64,000 bases of DNA. Source: Stutzerimonas balearica DSM 6083 (GTDB taxonomy: Bacteria; Pseudomonadota; Gammaproteobacteria; Pseudomonadales; Pseudomonadaceae). The stretch covers positions 3,110,501 to 3,174,500 of the forward strand of contig NZ_CP007511.1 of assembly GCF_000818015.1 (NCBI RefSeq), in the 5' to 3' direction. The notes below the pieces were generated by a model, which was not told the origin of the DNA, did not search any database, and saw only the letters and a program-made list of their open reading frames with translations. Below are positions 29,247-38,761 of this stretch, piece by piece. A program made the position numbers and the translations under genes. Position 1 is the stretch's first letter. Every line of letters starts with the position of its first letter.

Positions 29247-30497
29247 TCACAACCAGGTGCCGCCCTGGCGTTCATCCGGCTCGTTGAGATCGCTAGCATC
29301 GAAGCCGTGGATCCAATCGAGGTGATGCACCATGGCATCATGAGATGCAAGACGTGCATCGCGCCGATCCCTCTCTTCACCCGGTGGCAAGTGCAACATA
29401 TCGCCAGTGGTCACGGACGCATACACAACTTTGCGCGCCCGGCCACGACGCAGTCGCTCGTAACGTTCAAAGGTTTCTGCAATCGACGCGGAACCCGCAG
29501 CGGCAATGCAGTCAGCAAGGACCACGGCATCCTCGATCGACTGGTTGGCACCCTGTCCATGGTGCGGTACTAGGGAATGTGCAGCATCACCGAGCAGCGT
29601 TACCCGACCTTTGCTCCAGCGGCCAAGGGTCATACGATAAACCATTCCCCATCGCTGATTTACTGTCTTCAAGGTGTTCGAAGCGATCATCTCGACGAGA
29701 GCAGGATGCCAGTCCTTGAAGAGGCGTAGCTGTTCACCGTCGTCTGTAGGCGCAGTCGACTGTTTTAGTGGCCAAGTCGTCGGAGTGCGCTCTACGAGAA
29801 AGAAATTGATGTCTCCTTTTCTGTCTCCGCCGATCGGGTAGTGAAGACAGTGGCCGGACTCACCCATCCAGAATTGAATAGCGGTCGGATCAGGCATGCT
29901 CGGTATTTTATCGATTGGAACAATCCCACGAAATGCTGTGTACCCCGCGTATATGTAATCTTCATAGCCGAGCATCAAATTCCGTACGGTGGAACGCATC
30001 CCGTCAGCACCGATGACTATATCGGCTTCCGCTTTGCTGCCATCCTTAAAATGTAACACTACCTGTTCGCCAGTGTCATCGATATTTACTAGGCGTTTAT
30101 TCAGGTGGATGCGTTCCATACCCACCTTGGTGGAGAGGATTCGTTGCAACTCGGCCCGGTGGATGCCGAGATATGGGCCGCCGAAAAGGTCTCGATACGC
30201 CAGCCCGCCGGCGTGCCTGCCGATTTCACGGCCAGTCTTTCCGTCCCGGTAGATCAAAGCAGAGATTTCAAACGCAGCCTCGTCAAACTCCTCGCCCAAA
30301 CCCCAGTGGTTATAATAAAAACGCGTGGCATTGGCGGATAATGCGACCGCGGCACCCACCTCACGCAACTCCTCCGCTTGCTCGTATATATCAACGTCGA
30401 TACCGTGGTGGCGCATCGCAATCGCAAAGGTCAAGCCACCGATGCCGCCACCGACCACAGCAATGCGGCGTATTTTATTGGTTTCTTTTTCATTCAT
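29247..30497 (-). CDS. nahW: FAD-dependent monooxygenase, probable second salicylate hydroxylase (NahW type)
   Basis: 416 residues, class A flavoprotein hydroxylase: GGGIGGLTFAI (FAD Rossmann, about 17-27), DG motif IGADGMRSTVR and GD motif LLGDAAHSLVPHHGQGANQ. It is distinct from NahG in this window and also adjacent to the nah lower genes, as NahW is in P. stutzeri AN10, where it converts salicylate to catechol. Start ATG 30497 with AGAGA upstream. An IS5 end lies only 22 bp upstream of the start, so the native promoter is gone. Substrate is inferred. Confidence 0.75.
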   Translation of the reverse strand: MNEKETNKIRRIAVVGGGIGGLTFAIAMRHHGIDVDIYEQAEELREVGAAVALSANATRFYYNHWGLGEEFDEAAFEISALIYRDGKTGREIGRHAGGLAYRDLFGGPYLGIHRAELQRILSTKVGMERIHLNKRLVNIDDTGEQVVLHFKDGSKAEADIVIGADGMRSTVRNLMLGYEDYIYAGYTAFRGIVPIDKIPSMPDPTAIQFWMGESGHCLHYPIGGDRKGDINFFLVERTPTTWPLKQSTAPTDDGEQLRLFKDWHPALVEMIASNTLKTVNQRWGMVYRMTLGRWSKGRVTLLGDAAHSLVPHHGQGANQSIEDAVVLADCIAAAGSASIAETFERYERLRRGRARKVVYASVTTGDMLHLPPGEERDRRDARLASHDAMVHHLDWIHGFDASDLNEPDERQGGTWL

Positions 30498-30519
30498 AAT
30501 TATTATCTCTTTCTTATAA

Positions 30520-31711
30520 GGATGGTCTGAAGTAGTCACGTATTTCTGGCTGACTTCAGCCCTGCCAATTTTAAAAGCGGCGATTCGTCTAAAAAACGAT
30601 CGAATCATCCATTTTTTCTGGATTTTTAGCCGCCGCGAGCACCTCGCGCCGGCCATTTCCCACATTACAGGCGCACCTCTCCTGTATTCGCCAGTAAATG
30701 TCGGCGCGCCATCCACAGGTTCGACAGGGCGAACAGCGTCACTAACTGCGCCGTGTTCTTCACCAGCCCTCGAAAGCGAACTTTGGTGTAACCAAACTGG
30801 CGCTTGATCACCCGAAACGGGTGCTCGACCTTCGCCCGCACCTGCGCCTTGGCCTTCTCGACCTTGCGCTTGGCTTTGTAGAGCGGGCTGCTCTTGCCAA
30901 GCTTCTTGTAAGTGCTGCGGCGTGCCGCGACCTGCCAGATCACCGCCCGGCCTTCATGTTCGGAGCGCTTTTCGACGCCCGTGTAGCCGGCATCGGCGCA
31001 AACGACGTTTTCGTCGCCGTGCAGTAACTTGTCGACCTGAGTGACATCCGCCACGTTGGCTGGCGTACCGACTACGCTGTGTACCAGACCCGACTCATCA
31101 TCCACTCCGATGTGGGCCTTCATGCCGAAGTAATATTGGTTACCCTTCTTGGTCTGGTGCATCTCCGGGTCGCGTTTGCCGTCCTTGTTCTTGGTCGAAC
31201 TCGGCGCATTGATCAGCGTGGCATCGACGATGGTGCCTTGGCGCAGCGACAGGCCGCGATCTCCCAGGTAGCCATTGATCACGCCAAGGATACCGGCCGC
31301 CAACTCACGCTTCTCCAGCAGCCGGCGGAAATTGAGGATGGTGGTCTCGTCCGGAATGCGCTCCAGTCTCAACCCGGCGAACTGACGCAGGATGGTGGTC
31401 TCGTACAGCGCTTCTTCCATCGCCGGATCGCTGTAGCCGAACCAGTTTTGCATCAGATGTACGCGCAGCATCGCCATCAGCGGATAGGCGGGTCGGCCGC
31501 CTTCGCCCTTGGGGTAATACGGCTCGATCAAGGCAATCAAACCCTTCCATGGCACAACCCGATCCATCTCGATCAGGAACAATTCCTTGCGGGTCTGCTT
31601 GCGCTTACCGGCGTACTCGGCGTCGGCGAAGGTCATCTGCTTCATCGGAAACTCGGGCGGGTGGAGAGTCTGGGCATTTTGCCAAATCAGGAAGTCTTCT
31701 TCAGAGTTTCC
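30520..31711 (-). mobile_element. Intact IS5-family insertion sequence
   Basis: About 1.19 kb between imperfect inverted ends GGATGGTCTGAAGTAG (left) and the complement of GGAAACTCTGAAGAAG (right), with one transposase gene. Fragments A-D are copies of it. Flanks are ATAA and TTAA, so a clear target duplication cannot be read. Confidence 0.88.
30665..31645 (-). CDS. IS5-family transposase
   Basis: 326 residues, complete. The DUF772-type N-terminal domain (ERIPDETTILNFRRLLEK) is followed by the DDE domain with Asp in GTIVDATLI, Asp in CADAGYTG and Glu in KVEHPFRVIKRQFG. Cut-and-paste transposition; intact and possibly active in trans on the related ends at 24794 and 28093. Confidence 0.93.
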   Translation of the reverse strand: MKQMTFADAEYAGKRKQTRKELFLIEMDRVVPWKGLIALIEPYYPKGEGGRPAYPLMAMLRVHLMQNWFGYSDPAMEEALYETTILRQFAGLRLERIPDETTILNFRRLLEKRELAAGILGVINGYLGDRGLSLRQGTIVDATLINAPSSTKNKDGKRDPEMHQTKKGNQYYFGMKAHIGVDDESGLVHSVVGTPANVADVTQVDKLLHGDENVVCADAGYTGVEKRSEHEGRAVIWQVAARRSTYKKLGKSSPLYKAKRKVEKAKAQVRAKVEHPFRVIKRQFGYTKVRFRGLVKNTAQLVTLFALSNLWMARRHLLANTGEVRL

Positions 31712-32071
31712 TTAACAGGGGCGGTGAGTTGCAGCGTCTCATGCCGTGGCGTGAGAGCCCGCTCTGACCACGCTCCCATTAATGATGCCGTTGGGTGAAA
31801 AATAGAGAAGGCTGTTATATAAGTAAATAAGCGAATTTGTATAGATATCATCGCCGGCATGAATATTGAGGGGAAAGTATGCAGCTGCATGTGTCAAGGC
31901 CGATGTAAAACTGACCCACCTGGGCTAACGTCGCGGCCTTGTCGAGGCTGCTTATGTTGATTAGAACGAGCAGCATCCGCACAGCGCTTTGAAATATCGC
32001 TCGCCGAGGGAATTCAGGCGCTTGGCAGTAGCATCAACGGGGAGTTGGTGTCCGGTTTGGTAGGGGCAAGT
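31712..32071. other. Gap between IS5 and an IS66 remnant
   Basis: 360 bp without a credible gene. TGTCAAGGCCGATGTAAAAC at about 31894 followed by TGACCCACC resembles an IS21-family terminal sequence; the rest is unassigned. Confidence 0.4.
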
Positions 32072-32294
32072 CCATCGAACTGGTTGTTTGCCGGGTCGCT
32101 ACGCAGCGGCAAACGAGCGGCGGCGATCATGAGCCTGATCCAGTCGGCCCGCATGAACGGACATGATCCGTATGCCTATCTCAAGGACGTGCTGACACGA
32201 CTGCCTACGCAGCGGGCCAGTAAGATCGGCCAACTGCTGCCGCATCAGTGGGTACCTGCCTGAATCACGCAAGGTGAGTTCGGCGTACGCTTAC
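32072..32294 (+). pseudogene. C-terminal remnant of an IS66 transposase with right end
   Basis: Encodes SNWLFAGSLRSGKRAAAIM ... DPYAYLKDVLTRLP ... LLPHQWVPA, the last 63 residues of an IS66 TnpC different from the copy at 25514, ending at 32263. The IS66-type end GTACGCTTAC follows at 32285-32294, 25 bp from the nahR stop. Confidence 0.85.
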
Positions 32295-32318
32295 GTATCG
32301 ATCACCCCGGATTGTCAC

Positions 32319-33221
32319 TCAATCCGAAAACAGCTCGAACATCAGTTGTCGCAACCAGATGTTGGCTAGGTCCTTGTGATATTTTGCGTGCCAGAACATG
32401 TTAATGGGGATTTCTGGTAGGTCGATGGGGATTGGCAGCACGCTCAAACCGAAGGGCTCTACACAGCAGTCAGCGAAGCGCTCAGGTACGGTGGCGAGTA
32501 GCTCCGTATGCTGGAGGATATGGCCGACGGCGACGAAGTGCGGAACCTCTAGGCGAATGTCCCGCCGGATGCCAGCTCGCGCCATATGGGAATCTACTTC
32601 GCCGTGGCCAGTGCTGGCGGCGATGACACGTATATGGCTGTAGGCACAGAAGCGCTCCAAGGTCAGTGGCTCTCTGGTGGCCGGGTGGTTCTTACGGCAC
32701 AAGCACACGTAGCGGTTATGGAGAAGCCGACGCTGTAAGAAGCCGGCCTGTAGGTTGGGTAGCAGGCCTACGGCCAAATCTACTGTACCGTCTAGTAACG
32801 ACTGTCCCAAACTCACCGAGCTGCCGCGTACCGTGCTGATTGTGCAATGGGGGGCCTTACGAGTGAGCGCATCTATTAACCGCGGCATGAAATATATCTC
32901 ACCAATGTCGGTCATGGCCAAGGTGAAGGTACGCTCGCTGGTTAAAGGATCGAAACGCTCTTCGTGATGTAGCGCTTCGCGCAGACTGTGCATGGCATGG
33001 GCGATAGGCTCAGCTAAATGTGCAGCATAGGGCGTAGGCTCCATGCCTTGGTGGGTACGCACGAATAGTTCGTCCTGCAGTGCGGTGCGCAGGCGCTTCA
33101 GGGCGTTGCTTACGGCAGGTTGGGTTAGGCCTAGGCTTTGCGCGACGATAGAGACACGCTTGTCGACCATCAACTGGTTGAATACTACCAGCAGGTTTAA
33201 ATCCAGGTCATGCAGTTCCAT
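32319..33221 (-). CDS. nahR: LysR-type salicylate-responsive activator of nah operons
   Basis: 300 residues. LysR winged helix-turn-helix at about 20-60 (LGLTQPAVSNALKRLR), then the effector domain with ERTFTLAMTDIGEIYFMPRL. It closely follows NahR of NAH7. With salicylate it activates the upper (nahA) and lower (nahG) promoters. It is divergent from nahG with a 155-bp shared control region, the canonical arrangement. It is the only LysR gene in the window, so it should serve both operons. Confidence 0.95.
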   Translation of the reverse strand: MELHDLDLNLLVVFNQLMVDKRVSIVAQSLGLTQPAVSNALKRLRTALQDELFVRTHQGMEPTPYAAHLAEPIAHAMHSLREALHHEERFDPLTSERTFTLAMTDIGEIYFMPRLIDALTRKAPHCTISTVRGSSVSLGQSLLDGTVDLAVGLLPNLQAGFLQRRLLHNRYVCLCRKNHPATREPLTLERFCAYSHIRVIAASTGHGEVDSHMARAGIRRDIRLEVPHFVAVGHILQHTELLATVPERFADCCVEPFGLSVLPIPIDLPEIPINMFWHAKYHKDLANIWLRQLMFELFSD

Positions 33222-33272
33222 GGAGCCTCGCTATGCTGTTGACGTGGTCCTGCCAGAGCGGCAGCATCGGAC

Positions 33273-33287
33273 ATTCTCACTATGAAT
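33273..33287. promoter_or_regulatory. Candidate NahR box upstream of nahG
   Basis: ATTC-TCACTAT-GAAT is a perfect interrupted palindrome with LysR T-N11-A geometry. It is centred 97 bp before the nahG ATG, almost the same distance as the ATTC-N7-TGAT box before nahAa (95 bp). NahR as ligand is inferred. Confidence 0.65.
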
Positions 33288-33376
33288 ATATAATATAGGG
33301 ATTAGTGTATTTATCAATAGTTATGGCTTCGCTACTGTTGGAGATATCCCAATAATAAAGTCATGACAGGTATTGC

Positions 33377-34690
33377 ATGAACGACATGAACGGTAAGAAA
33401 CCAGCCTTGCGCGTCGCTATAGTCGGCGGCGGAATTTCAGGCCTTGCCTTGGCATTGAGCTTGTGCAAACACTCCCATCTTAATGTGCAGCTATTCGAGG
33501 CTGCCCCGGCGTTCGGTGAAGTCGGTGCTGGTGTGTCCTTCGGGCCTAACGCAGTGCGCGCCATTGTCGGTTTGGGTTTGGGTCAATCCTACTTTCAGGT
33601 TGCTGATCGGACTCCGCAGCCTTGGGAGGATATTTGGTTTGAATGGCGGCGCGGTAGCGATGCTAGCTATCTAGGCGCCACCATTGCGCCGGGCGTAGGT
33701 CAGTCCTCTGTACACCGGGCTGATTTCCTTGACGCCCTAGTAAGACACCTTCCAGAAGGTATCGCCCAATTTAGGAAGCGTGCCACCCAAATCGAGCAGC
33801 AGGGTGATGAACTGCAAGTGCTATTCGCCGACGGCACAGAGTACCGCTGCGATCTTCTAATCGGCGCCGACGGCATTAAGTCAGCGCTTCGTAGCTATGT
33901 GCTGGAAGGTCAGGGGCTGGATCATCTAGAACCACGTTTTAGCGGTACCTGTGCATACCGGGGCATGGTAGATAGCCTGCAACTGCGCGAAGCCTTTAGA
34001 ATAAAGGGCATTGACGAGCACTTGGTGGATGTCCCGCAGATGTACTTAGGGCTCGATGGCCATATTCTTACCTTCCCGGTGAGAAAAGGCCGCATTGTCA
34101 ACGTGGTAGCGTTCACCTCCGACCGTAGCCAGCCGGAACCGACTTGGCCCGCGGACGCTCCCTGGGTACGGGAAGCGAGCCAGCGCGAGATGCTCGATGC
34201 GTTCGCGGGCTGGGGCGATGCCCCGCGCGCCTTACTGGAGTGCATCCCGGCGCCAACTCTCTGGGCACTGCATGACCTGCCGGAACTGCCAGGCTACGTA
34301 CACGGTCGGGTTGCCCTGATCGGCGACGCAGCGCACGCCATGCTGCCGCACCAAGGGGCCGGTGCAGGGCAAGGGCTTGAGGACGCCTATTTCCTCGCCC
34401 GGCTGTTGGGCGATAGTCGGACCGAAACAGGCAACCTCCCCGAGCTGCTTGGAGCTTACGACGACCTGCGCCGCCCTCATGCCTGTCGTGTGCAACGAAC
34501 CACTGTGGAAACCGGCGAGTTATACGAGTTGCGCGACCCCATTGTAGGTGCGGACGAACAGCTGGTGGGGGAAATACTGGCGACTCGTTTCGACTGGCTA
34601 TGGAACCATGATCTCGATGCCGATGTGGCTGAGGCCCGACTGCGCATGGGCTGGGAGGCGCATGAGCAAATTGCGCTGCGTCAAGGGTAA
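33377..34690 (+). CDS. nahG: Salicylate 1-hydroxylase
   Basis: 437 residues; FAD motif GGGISGLALALSLC (about 17-30), DG motif LIGADGIKSALRS, GD motif ALIGDAAHAMLPHQGAGAGQ. It decarboxylates and hydroxylates salicylate to catechol with NADH and O2. The sequence follows NahG of PpG7 closely (FEAAPAFGEVGAGVSFGPNA). It is the first gene of the lower operon, divergent from nahR. A 442-bp gap separates it from nahT. Confidence 0.95.
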   Translation: MNDMNGKKPALRVAIVGGGISGLALALSLCKHSHLNVQLFEAAPAFGEVGAGVSFGPNAVRAIVGLGLGQSYFQVADRTPQPWEDIWFEWRRGSDASYLGATIAPGVGQSSVHRADFLDALVRHLPEGIAQFRKRATQIEQQGDELQVLFADGTEYRCDLLIGADGIKSALRSYVLEGQGLDHLEPRFSGTCAYRGMVDSLQLREAFRIKGIDEHLVDVPQMYLGLDGHILTFPVRKGRIVNVVAFTSDRSQPEPTWPADAPWVREASQREMLDAFAGWGDAPRALLECIPAPTLWALHDLPELPGYVHGRVALIGDAAHAMLPHQGAGAGQGLEDAYFLARLLGDSRTETGNLPELLGAYDDLRRPHACRVQRTTVETGELYELRDPIVGADEQLVGEILATRFDWLWNHDLDADVAEARLRMGWEAHEQIALRQG

Positions 34691-35132
34691 GAGGCCGTGT
34701 CGATAGTGGCTAAGGTTTCGAAGGCGAGTAATTGAAGTGTTTTCTGCGAACGGGTTACGTGATGCACATAGGCTTGCGTTTAGTGCTAGGTGCAAAATAT
34801 CACTTTGTTTCAGCCGCTAGGCCGACGCCCATGGGAGCCGTTGGATCTGTAAATATAGTTAGATTCTGATCTAAGCACAGGCAGCCACCGCATTGGTGCC
34901 AGTGGACCGCAGATACCACGGTAACCCATTAGGATTTCATACATGCTGCGCCAAAGAGCATCGCTAGAGAGAACAATGCAAACCAATAACAAGAGTTCGT
35001 TCCGTTACACCTTAATAATCAGCGCTCCCGCGATGACAATCAATACTTCCCTAGCGATCGCCAAACTGGTCAGGACTTGTATTTGGAGGTCCTGCAGCGG
35101 TGCCCACTGACGCACATGTCGACGGAGGCGGG
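34691..35132 (+). other. Gap between nahG and nahT
   Basis: 442 bp. A small open frame (34953 or 34977 to about 35110, MQTNNKSSFRYTLIISAPAM) has no recognised relatives and probably is not a gene. No terminator is obvious, so read-through from nahG into nahT is possible. Local base composition is close to that of nahG. Confidence 0.5.
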
Positions 35133-35471
35133 ATGCCAACGGTCTTTGAAATCACTGTACGGCCTGATGGGGAGAGCTTCGTCTGCCAGCCGCAGCAGTC
35201 AGTGCTTCGTGCTATGGAGGCCCAGAACAAGCACTGCCTACCAGTTGGCTGTCGCGGCGGCGGGTGCGGCCTGTGTAAGGTGCGGGTGCTGACCGGTGAT
35301 TACGAATGCGGGCGTATGAGCTGCAAGCACGTACCGGTAGAGGCCCGCGAACAAGGCTACGCCCTGGCCTGCCGACTGTTTGCCCGTAGCGATCTATGTA
35401 TCGAGCGTTATTCAAAGCCGTGCTATGAAAATACGGTCGACCCACAACAAAGAGAAAAGGTGACGTCATGA
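35133..35471 (+). CDS. nahT: Chloroplast-type ferredoxin for catechol 2,3-dioxygenase reactivation
   Basis: 112 residues, XylT/NahT family: [2Fe-2S] ligands in [14 protein letters not shown] plus the Cys in YALACRLF. It reduces the inactivated Fe(III) of NahH. The ATG at 35133 has GGAGG upstream; the in-frame ATG at 35100 is less likely. The stop overlaps nahH by 4 bp (ATGA), coupling the two partners. Confidence 0.92.
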   Translation: MPTVFEITVRPDGESFVCQPQQSVLRAMEAQNKHCLPVGCRGGGCGLCKVRVLTGDYECGRMSCKHVPVEAREQGYALACRLFARSDLCIERYSKPCYENTVDPQQREKVTS

Positions 35472-36391
35472 ACAAAGGTATAATGCGCCCCGGCCATGTG
35501 CAGCTGCGTGTACTGGACATGAGCAAGGCCCTGGAACACTACGTCGAGTTGCTGGGCCTGATCGAGATGGACCGTGACGATCAGGGCCGTGTCTATCTCA
35601 AGGCTTGGACCGAAGTTGACAAATTCTCCGTGGTGCTACGCGAAGCCGACGAACCTGGTATGGATTTTATGGGTTTCAAGGTTGTGGATGAGGATGCTCT
35701 CCGGCAACTGGAGCGGGATCTGACGGCATATGGCTGTGCCGTTGAGCAGCTACCCGCAGGTGAGCTGAACAGTTGTGGCCGGCGCGTGCGCTTCCAGGCA
35801 CCCTCCGGGCATCACTTCGAGTTGTATGCAGACAAGGAATATACTGGAAAGTGGGGTGTGAATGAGGTCAATCCCGAGGCATGGCCGCGCGATCTGAAAG
35901 GCATGGCGGCTGTGCGTTTCGATCATTGCCTACTGTATGGCGACGAATTGCCGGCGACCTATGACCTGTTCACCAAGGTGCTCGGCTTCTATCTGGCCGA
36001 ACAGGTGCTGGACGAAAATGGCACGCGCGTCGCCCAGTTCCTCAGTCTGTCGACCAAGGCCCACGACGTGGCCTTCATTCACCATCCGGAAAAAGGCCGC
36101 CTCCATCATGTGTCCTTCTACCTCGAAACCTGGGAAGACGTGCTTCGCGCCGCCGACCTGATCTCCATGACCGACACCTCTATCGACATCGGCCCGACCC
36201 GTCATGGCCTGACCCACGGCAAGACCATCTACTTCTTCGACCCGTCCGGTAACCGCAGCGAGGTGTTCTGCGGCGGCAACTACAGCTATCCGGATCACAA
36301 GCCGGTGACCTGGCTGGCTAAGGACCTGGGCAAGGCGATCTTCTATCACGACCGTGTGCTCAACGAACGATTCATGACCGTGCTGACCTGA
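35468..36391 (+). CDS. nahH: Catechol 2,3-dioxygenase
   Basis: 307 residues, same length as XylE, so Fe(II) ligands His153 (VRFDHCLLY), His214 (RLHHVSFYL) and Glu265 (NRSEVFCGG) line up. It opens catechol by meta cleavage to 2-hydroxymuconic semialdehyde. GC content appears to rise from the first half to the second half and stays high in the following genes, so the operon may be a mosaic joined near here. Confidence 0.95.
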   Translation: MNKGIMRPGHVQLRVLDMSKALEHYVELLGLIEMDRDDQGRVYLKAWTEVDKFSVVLREADEPGMDFMGFKVVDEDALRQLERDLTAYGCAVEQLPAGELNSCGRRVRFQAPSGHHFELYADKEYTGKWGVNEVNPEAWPRDLKGMAAVRFDHCLLYGDELPATYDLFTKVLGFYLAEQVLDENGTRVAQFLSLSTKAHDVAFIHHPEKGRLHHVSFYLETWEDVLRAADLISMTDTSIDIGPTRHGLTHGKTIYFFDPSGNRSEVFCGGNYSYPDHKPVTWLAKDLGKAIFYHDRVLNERFMTVLT

Positions 36392-36425
36392 TGGTTCGGT
36401 TCGACTTATTGCAGAGATTGCGCAG

Positions 36426-37886
36426 ATGAAAGAGATCAAGCATTTCATTAACGGTGCCTTCGTCGATTCGGCCAGCGGCCGCACCTTCGAGGACATCAAC
36501 CCGGTCAATGGCCAGGTGATCGGCCGCGTGCACGAGGCCGGCCGCGCCGAGGTCGACGCCGCGGTCAGGGCGGCACGCGCTGCGCTGAAGGGACCATGGG
36601 GGAAGATGACGGTGGCCGAGCGCGCTGAGATTCTGCATCGCGTGGCCGATGGCGTCACGGCGCGCTTCGATGAGTTTCTCGAGGCCGAATGCCTGGACAC
36701 CGGCAAGCCCAAATCCCTGGCCAGCCACATCGACATTCCGCGCGGCGCGGCCAATTTCAAGGTGTTCGCCGACCTGATCAAGAACGTGCCGACCGAAGCC
36801 TTCGAGATGGCCACCCCGGACGGCGCCGGTGCACTCAACTACGGCGTGCGCCGGCCCAAGGGGGTGATCGGCGTGATCAGCCCGTGGAACCTGCCGCTGC
36901 TGCTGATGACCTGGAAAGTCGGCCCGGCCCTGGCCTGCGGCAACTGCGTGGTGGTCAAACCATCCGAGGAAACCCCGCTGACCGCCACCCTGCTCGGCGA
37001 GGTGATGCAGGCCGCCGGTGTGCCGGCCGGCGTGTACAACGTGGTGCACGGTTTCGGCGGCGATTCGGCCGGGGCCTTCCTCACCGAGCACCCGGACGTC
37101 GACGCCTACACCTTCACCGGCGAGACCGGCACCGGCGAAACCATCATGCGCGCCGCGGCCAAGGGCGTGCGCCAGGTGTCGCTGGAGCTGGGCGGCAAGA
37201 ACGCCGGCATCGTCTTCGCCGACTGTGACCTGGACAAGGCCATCGAGGGCACCCTGCGCTCGGCCTTCGCCAACTGCGGCCAAGTCTGCCTGGGCACCGA
37301 GCGGGTGTATGTCGAGCGGCCGATCTTCGACGCGTTCGTCGCCCGCCTGAAGGCCGGCGCCGAAGCGTTGAAGATCGGCGAACCGAACGATCCAGAGGCC
37401 AATTTCGGCCCGCTGATCAGCCACAAGCACCGTGAAAAAGTCCTCAGTTACTACCAGCAGGCAGTCGACGACGGCGCCACCGTTGTCACCGGCGGCGGCG
37501 TGCCGGAGATGCCGGCGCACCTGGCCGGCGGCGCCTGGGTGCAGCCGACCATCTGGACCGGCCTGACCGACGATTCGGCGGTGGTCACCGAGGAAATCTT
37601 CGGCCCGTGCTGCCACATCCGCCCGTTCGACACGGAAGCGGAAGCCATCGAGCTGGCCAACAGCCTGCCCTACGGCCTGGCTTCGGCGATCTGGACCGAG
37701 AACGCTTCGCGCGCACACCGCGTCGCCGGGCAAATCGAGGCTGGCATCGTCTGGGTCAACAGCTGGTTCCTGCGCGACCTGCGCACCGCCTTCGGCGGCG
37801 CCAAGCAGTCGGGCATCGGCCGCGAAGGCGGGGTTCACTCGCTGGAGTTCTACACCGAGCTGAAGAACATCTGCGTGAAGCTCTGA
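36426..37886 (+). CDS. nahI: 2-hydroxymuconic semialdehyde dehydrogenase
   Basis: 486-residue aldehyde dehydrogenase: Glu in SLELGGKNAGI, Cys in ANCGQVCLGTERV, PWNLPLLLMTWKVGPALACG and EEIFGPCC. It oxidises the ring-cleavage product to 4-oxalocrotonate, the dehydrogenative branch. Very GC-rich third codon positions. Confidence 0.95.
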   Translation: MKEIKHFINGAFVDSASGRTFEDINPVNGQVIGRVHEAGRAEVDAAVRAARAALKGPWGKMTVAERAEILHRVADGVTARFDEFLEAECLDTGKPKSLASHIDIPRGAANFKVFADLIKNVPTEAFEMATPDGAGALNYGVRRPKGVIGVISPWNLPLLLMTWKVGPALACGNCVVVKPSEETPLTATLLGEVMQAAGVPAGVYNVVHGFGGDSAGAFLTEHPDVDAYTFTGETGTGETIMRAAAKGVRQVSLELGGKNAGIVFADCDLDKAIEGTLRSAFANCGQVCLGTERVYVERPIFDAFVARLKAGAEALKIGEPNDPEANFGPLISHKHREKVLSYYQQAVDDGATVVTGGGVPEMPAHLAGGAWVQPTIWTGLTDDSAVVTEEIFGPCCHIRPFDTEAEAIELANSLPYGLASAIWTENASRAHRVAGQIEAGIVWVNSWFLRDLRTAFGGAKQSGIGREGGVHSLEFYTELKNICVKL

Positions 37887-37897
37887 GGACCCAGACC

Positions 37898-38761
37898 ATG
37901 AACGCACCCCAGCAGAGCCCGGAAATCGGCCGCGAGATCCTCGCCGCCGGCTACCGCACCAACCTGCATGACCAGGGCGAAGGTTGTCCGCTGCTGCTGA
38001 TCCACGGCTCCGGTCCGGGCGTCACCGCCTGGGCCAACTGGCGCGGGATCATCCCGCAGCTGGCGCAGACGCGTCGGGTGATCGCTCCGGACATGCTCGG
38101 CTTCGGCTACAGCGAGCGCCCGGCCGATGCACGCTACAGCCAGGCCCGCTGGGTCGAGCATGCCATCGGTGTGCTCGACGCCCTTGGCATCCAGCAGGCC
38201 GACATCGTCGGCAACTCGTTCGGCGGTGGACTGGCGCTGGCATTGGCCATCCGTCACCCCGAGCGCGTGCGCCGGCTGGTGCTGATGGGCAGCGTCGGGG
38301 TGGCCTTTCCGATCACCGAGGGGCTGGAAATGGCGTGGGGCTACACGCCGTCGTTGGCCAACATGCGCAGGCTGCTCGATCTGTTCGCTTACGACCGCAC
38401 CCTGGTCAACGACGAGCTGGCCGAGCTGCGCTACCAGGCCAGCATCCGCCCGGGCTTCCAGGAGTCGTTCGCCGCGATGTTCCCGCCGCCACGGCAGAAC
38501 GGCGTCGACGATCTGGCCAGCAACGAGGCCGATATCCGCGCCCTGCCCCACGAAACCCTGGTCATCCATGGCCGCGAGGATCGGATCATCCCGCTGCAGG
38601 CTTCGCTGACCCTCGCGCAGTGGATTCCCAACGCCCAACTCCACGTCTTTGGCCATTGCGGCCACTGGACCCAGATCGAACACGCCAGCCGCTTTGCCCG
38701 TCAGGTCGAGGATTTCCTCGCCGAGGCGGACCGTGCGGCTCAAGAGGAAACACAGCCATGA
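37898..38761 (+). CDS. nahN: 2-hydroxymuconic semialdehyde hydrolase
   Basis: 287-residue alpha/beta hydrolase. Oxyanion region HGSGPGVTAW, nucleophile Ser in GNSFGGGLAL, Asp in HGREDRIIP and His in FGHCGHWTQIEH. It forms 2-oxopent-4-enoate and formate, the hydrolytic branch used mainly for ketones. The stop overlaps nahL by 4 bp. Confidence 0.94.
   Translation: MNAPQQSPEIGREILAAGYRTNLHDQGEGCPLLLIHGSGPGVTAWANWRGIIPQLAQTRRVIAPDMLGFGYSERPADARYSQARWVEHAIGVLDALGIQQADIVGNSFGGGLALALAIRHPERVRRLVLMGSVGVAFPITEGLEMAWGYTPSLANMRRLLDLFAYDRTLVNDELAELRYQASIRPGFQESFAAMFPPPRQNGVDDLASNEADIRALPHETLVIHGREDRIIPLQASLTLAQWIPNAQLHVFGHCGHWTQIEHASRFARQVEDFLAEADRAAQEETQP

Noticed and set aside
29247..30716. Longer version of the NahW-like protein starting in the IS5 end
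   Set aside because: The upstream in-frame part is the IS5 left-end sequence translated out of context; the ATG at 30497 has its own ribosome site and gives the family start.
30515..31715. Target-site duplication around the intact IS5 copy
   Set aside because: Left flank ATAA and right flank TTAA do not match, and TTAA also precedes the same end in fragment D, so it may belong to the element.
34977..35110. Small open frame between nahG and nahT
   Set aside because: About 45 codons, no known relatives and no good ribosome site; treated as spacer.
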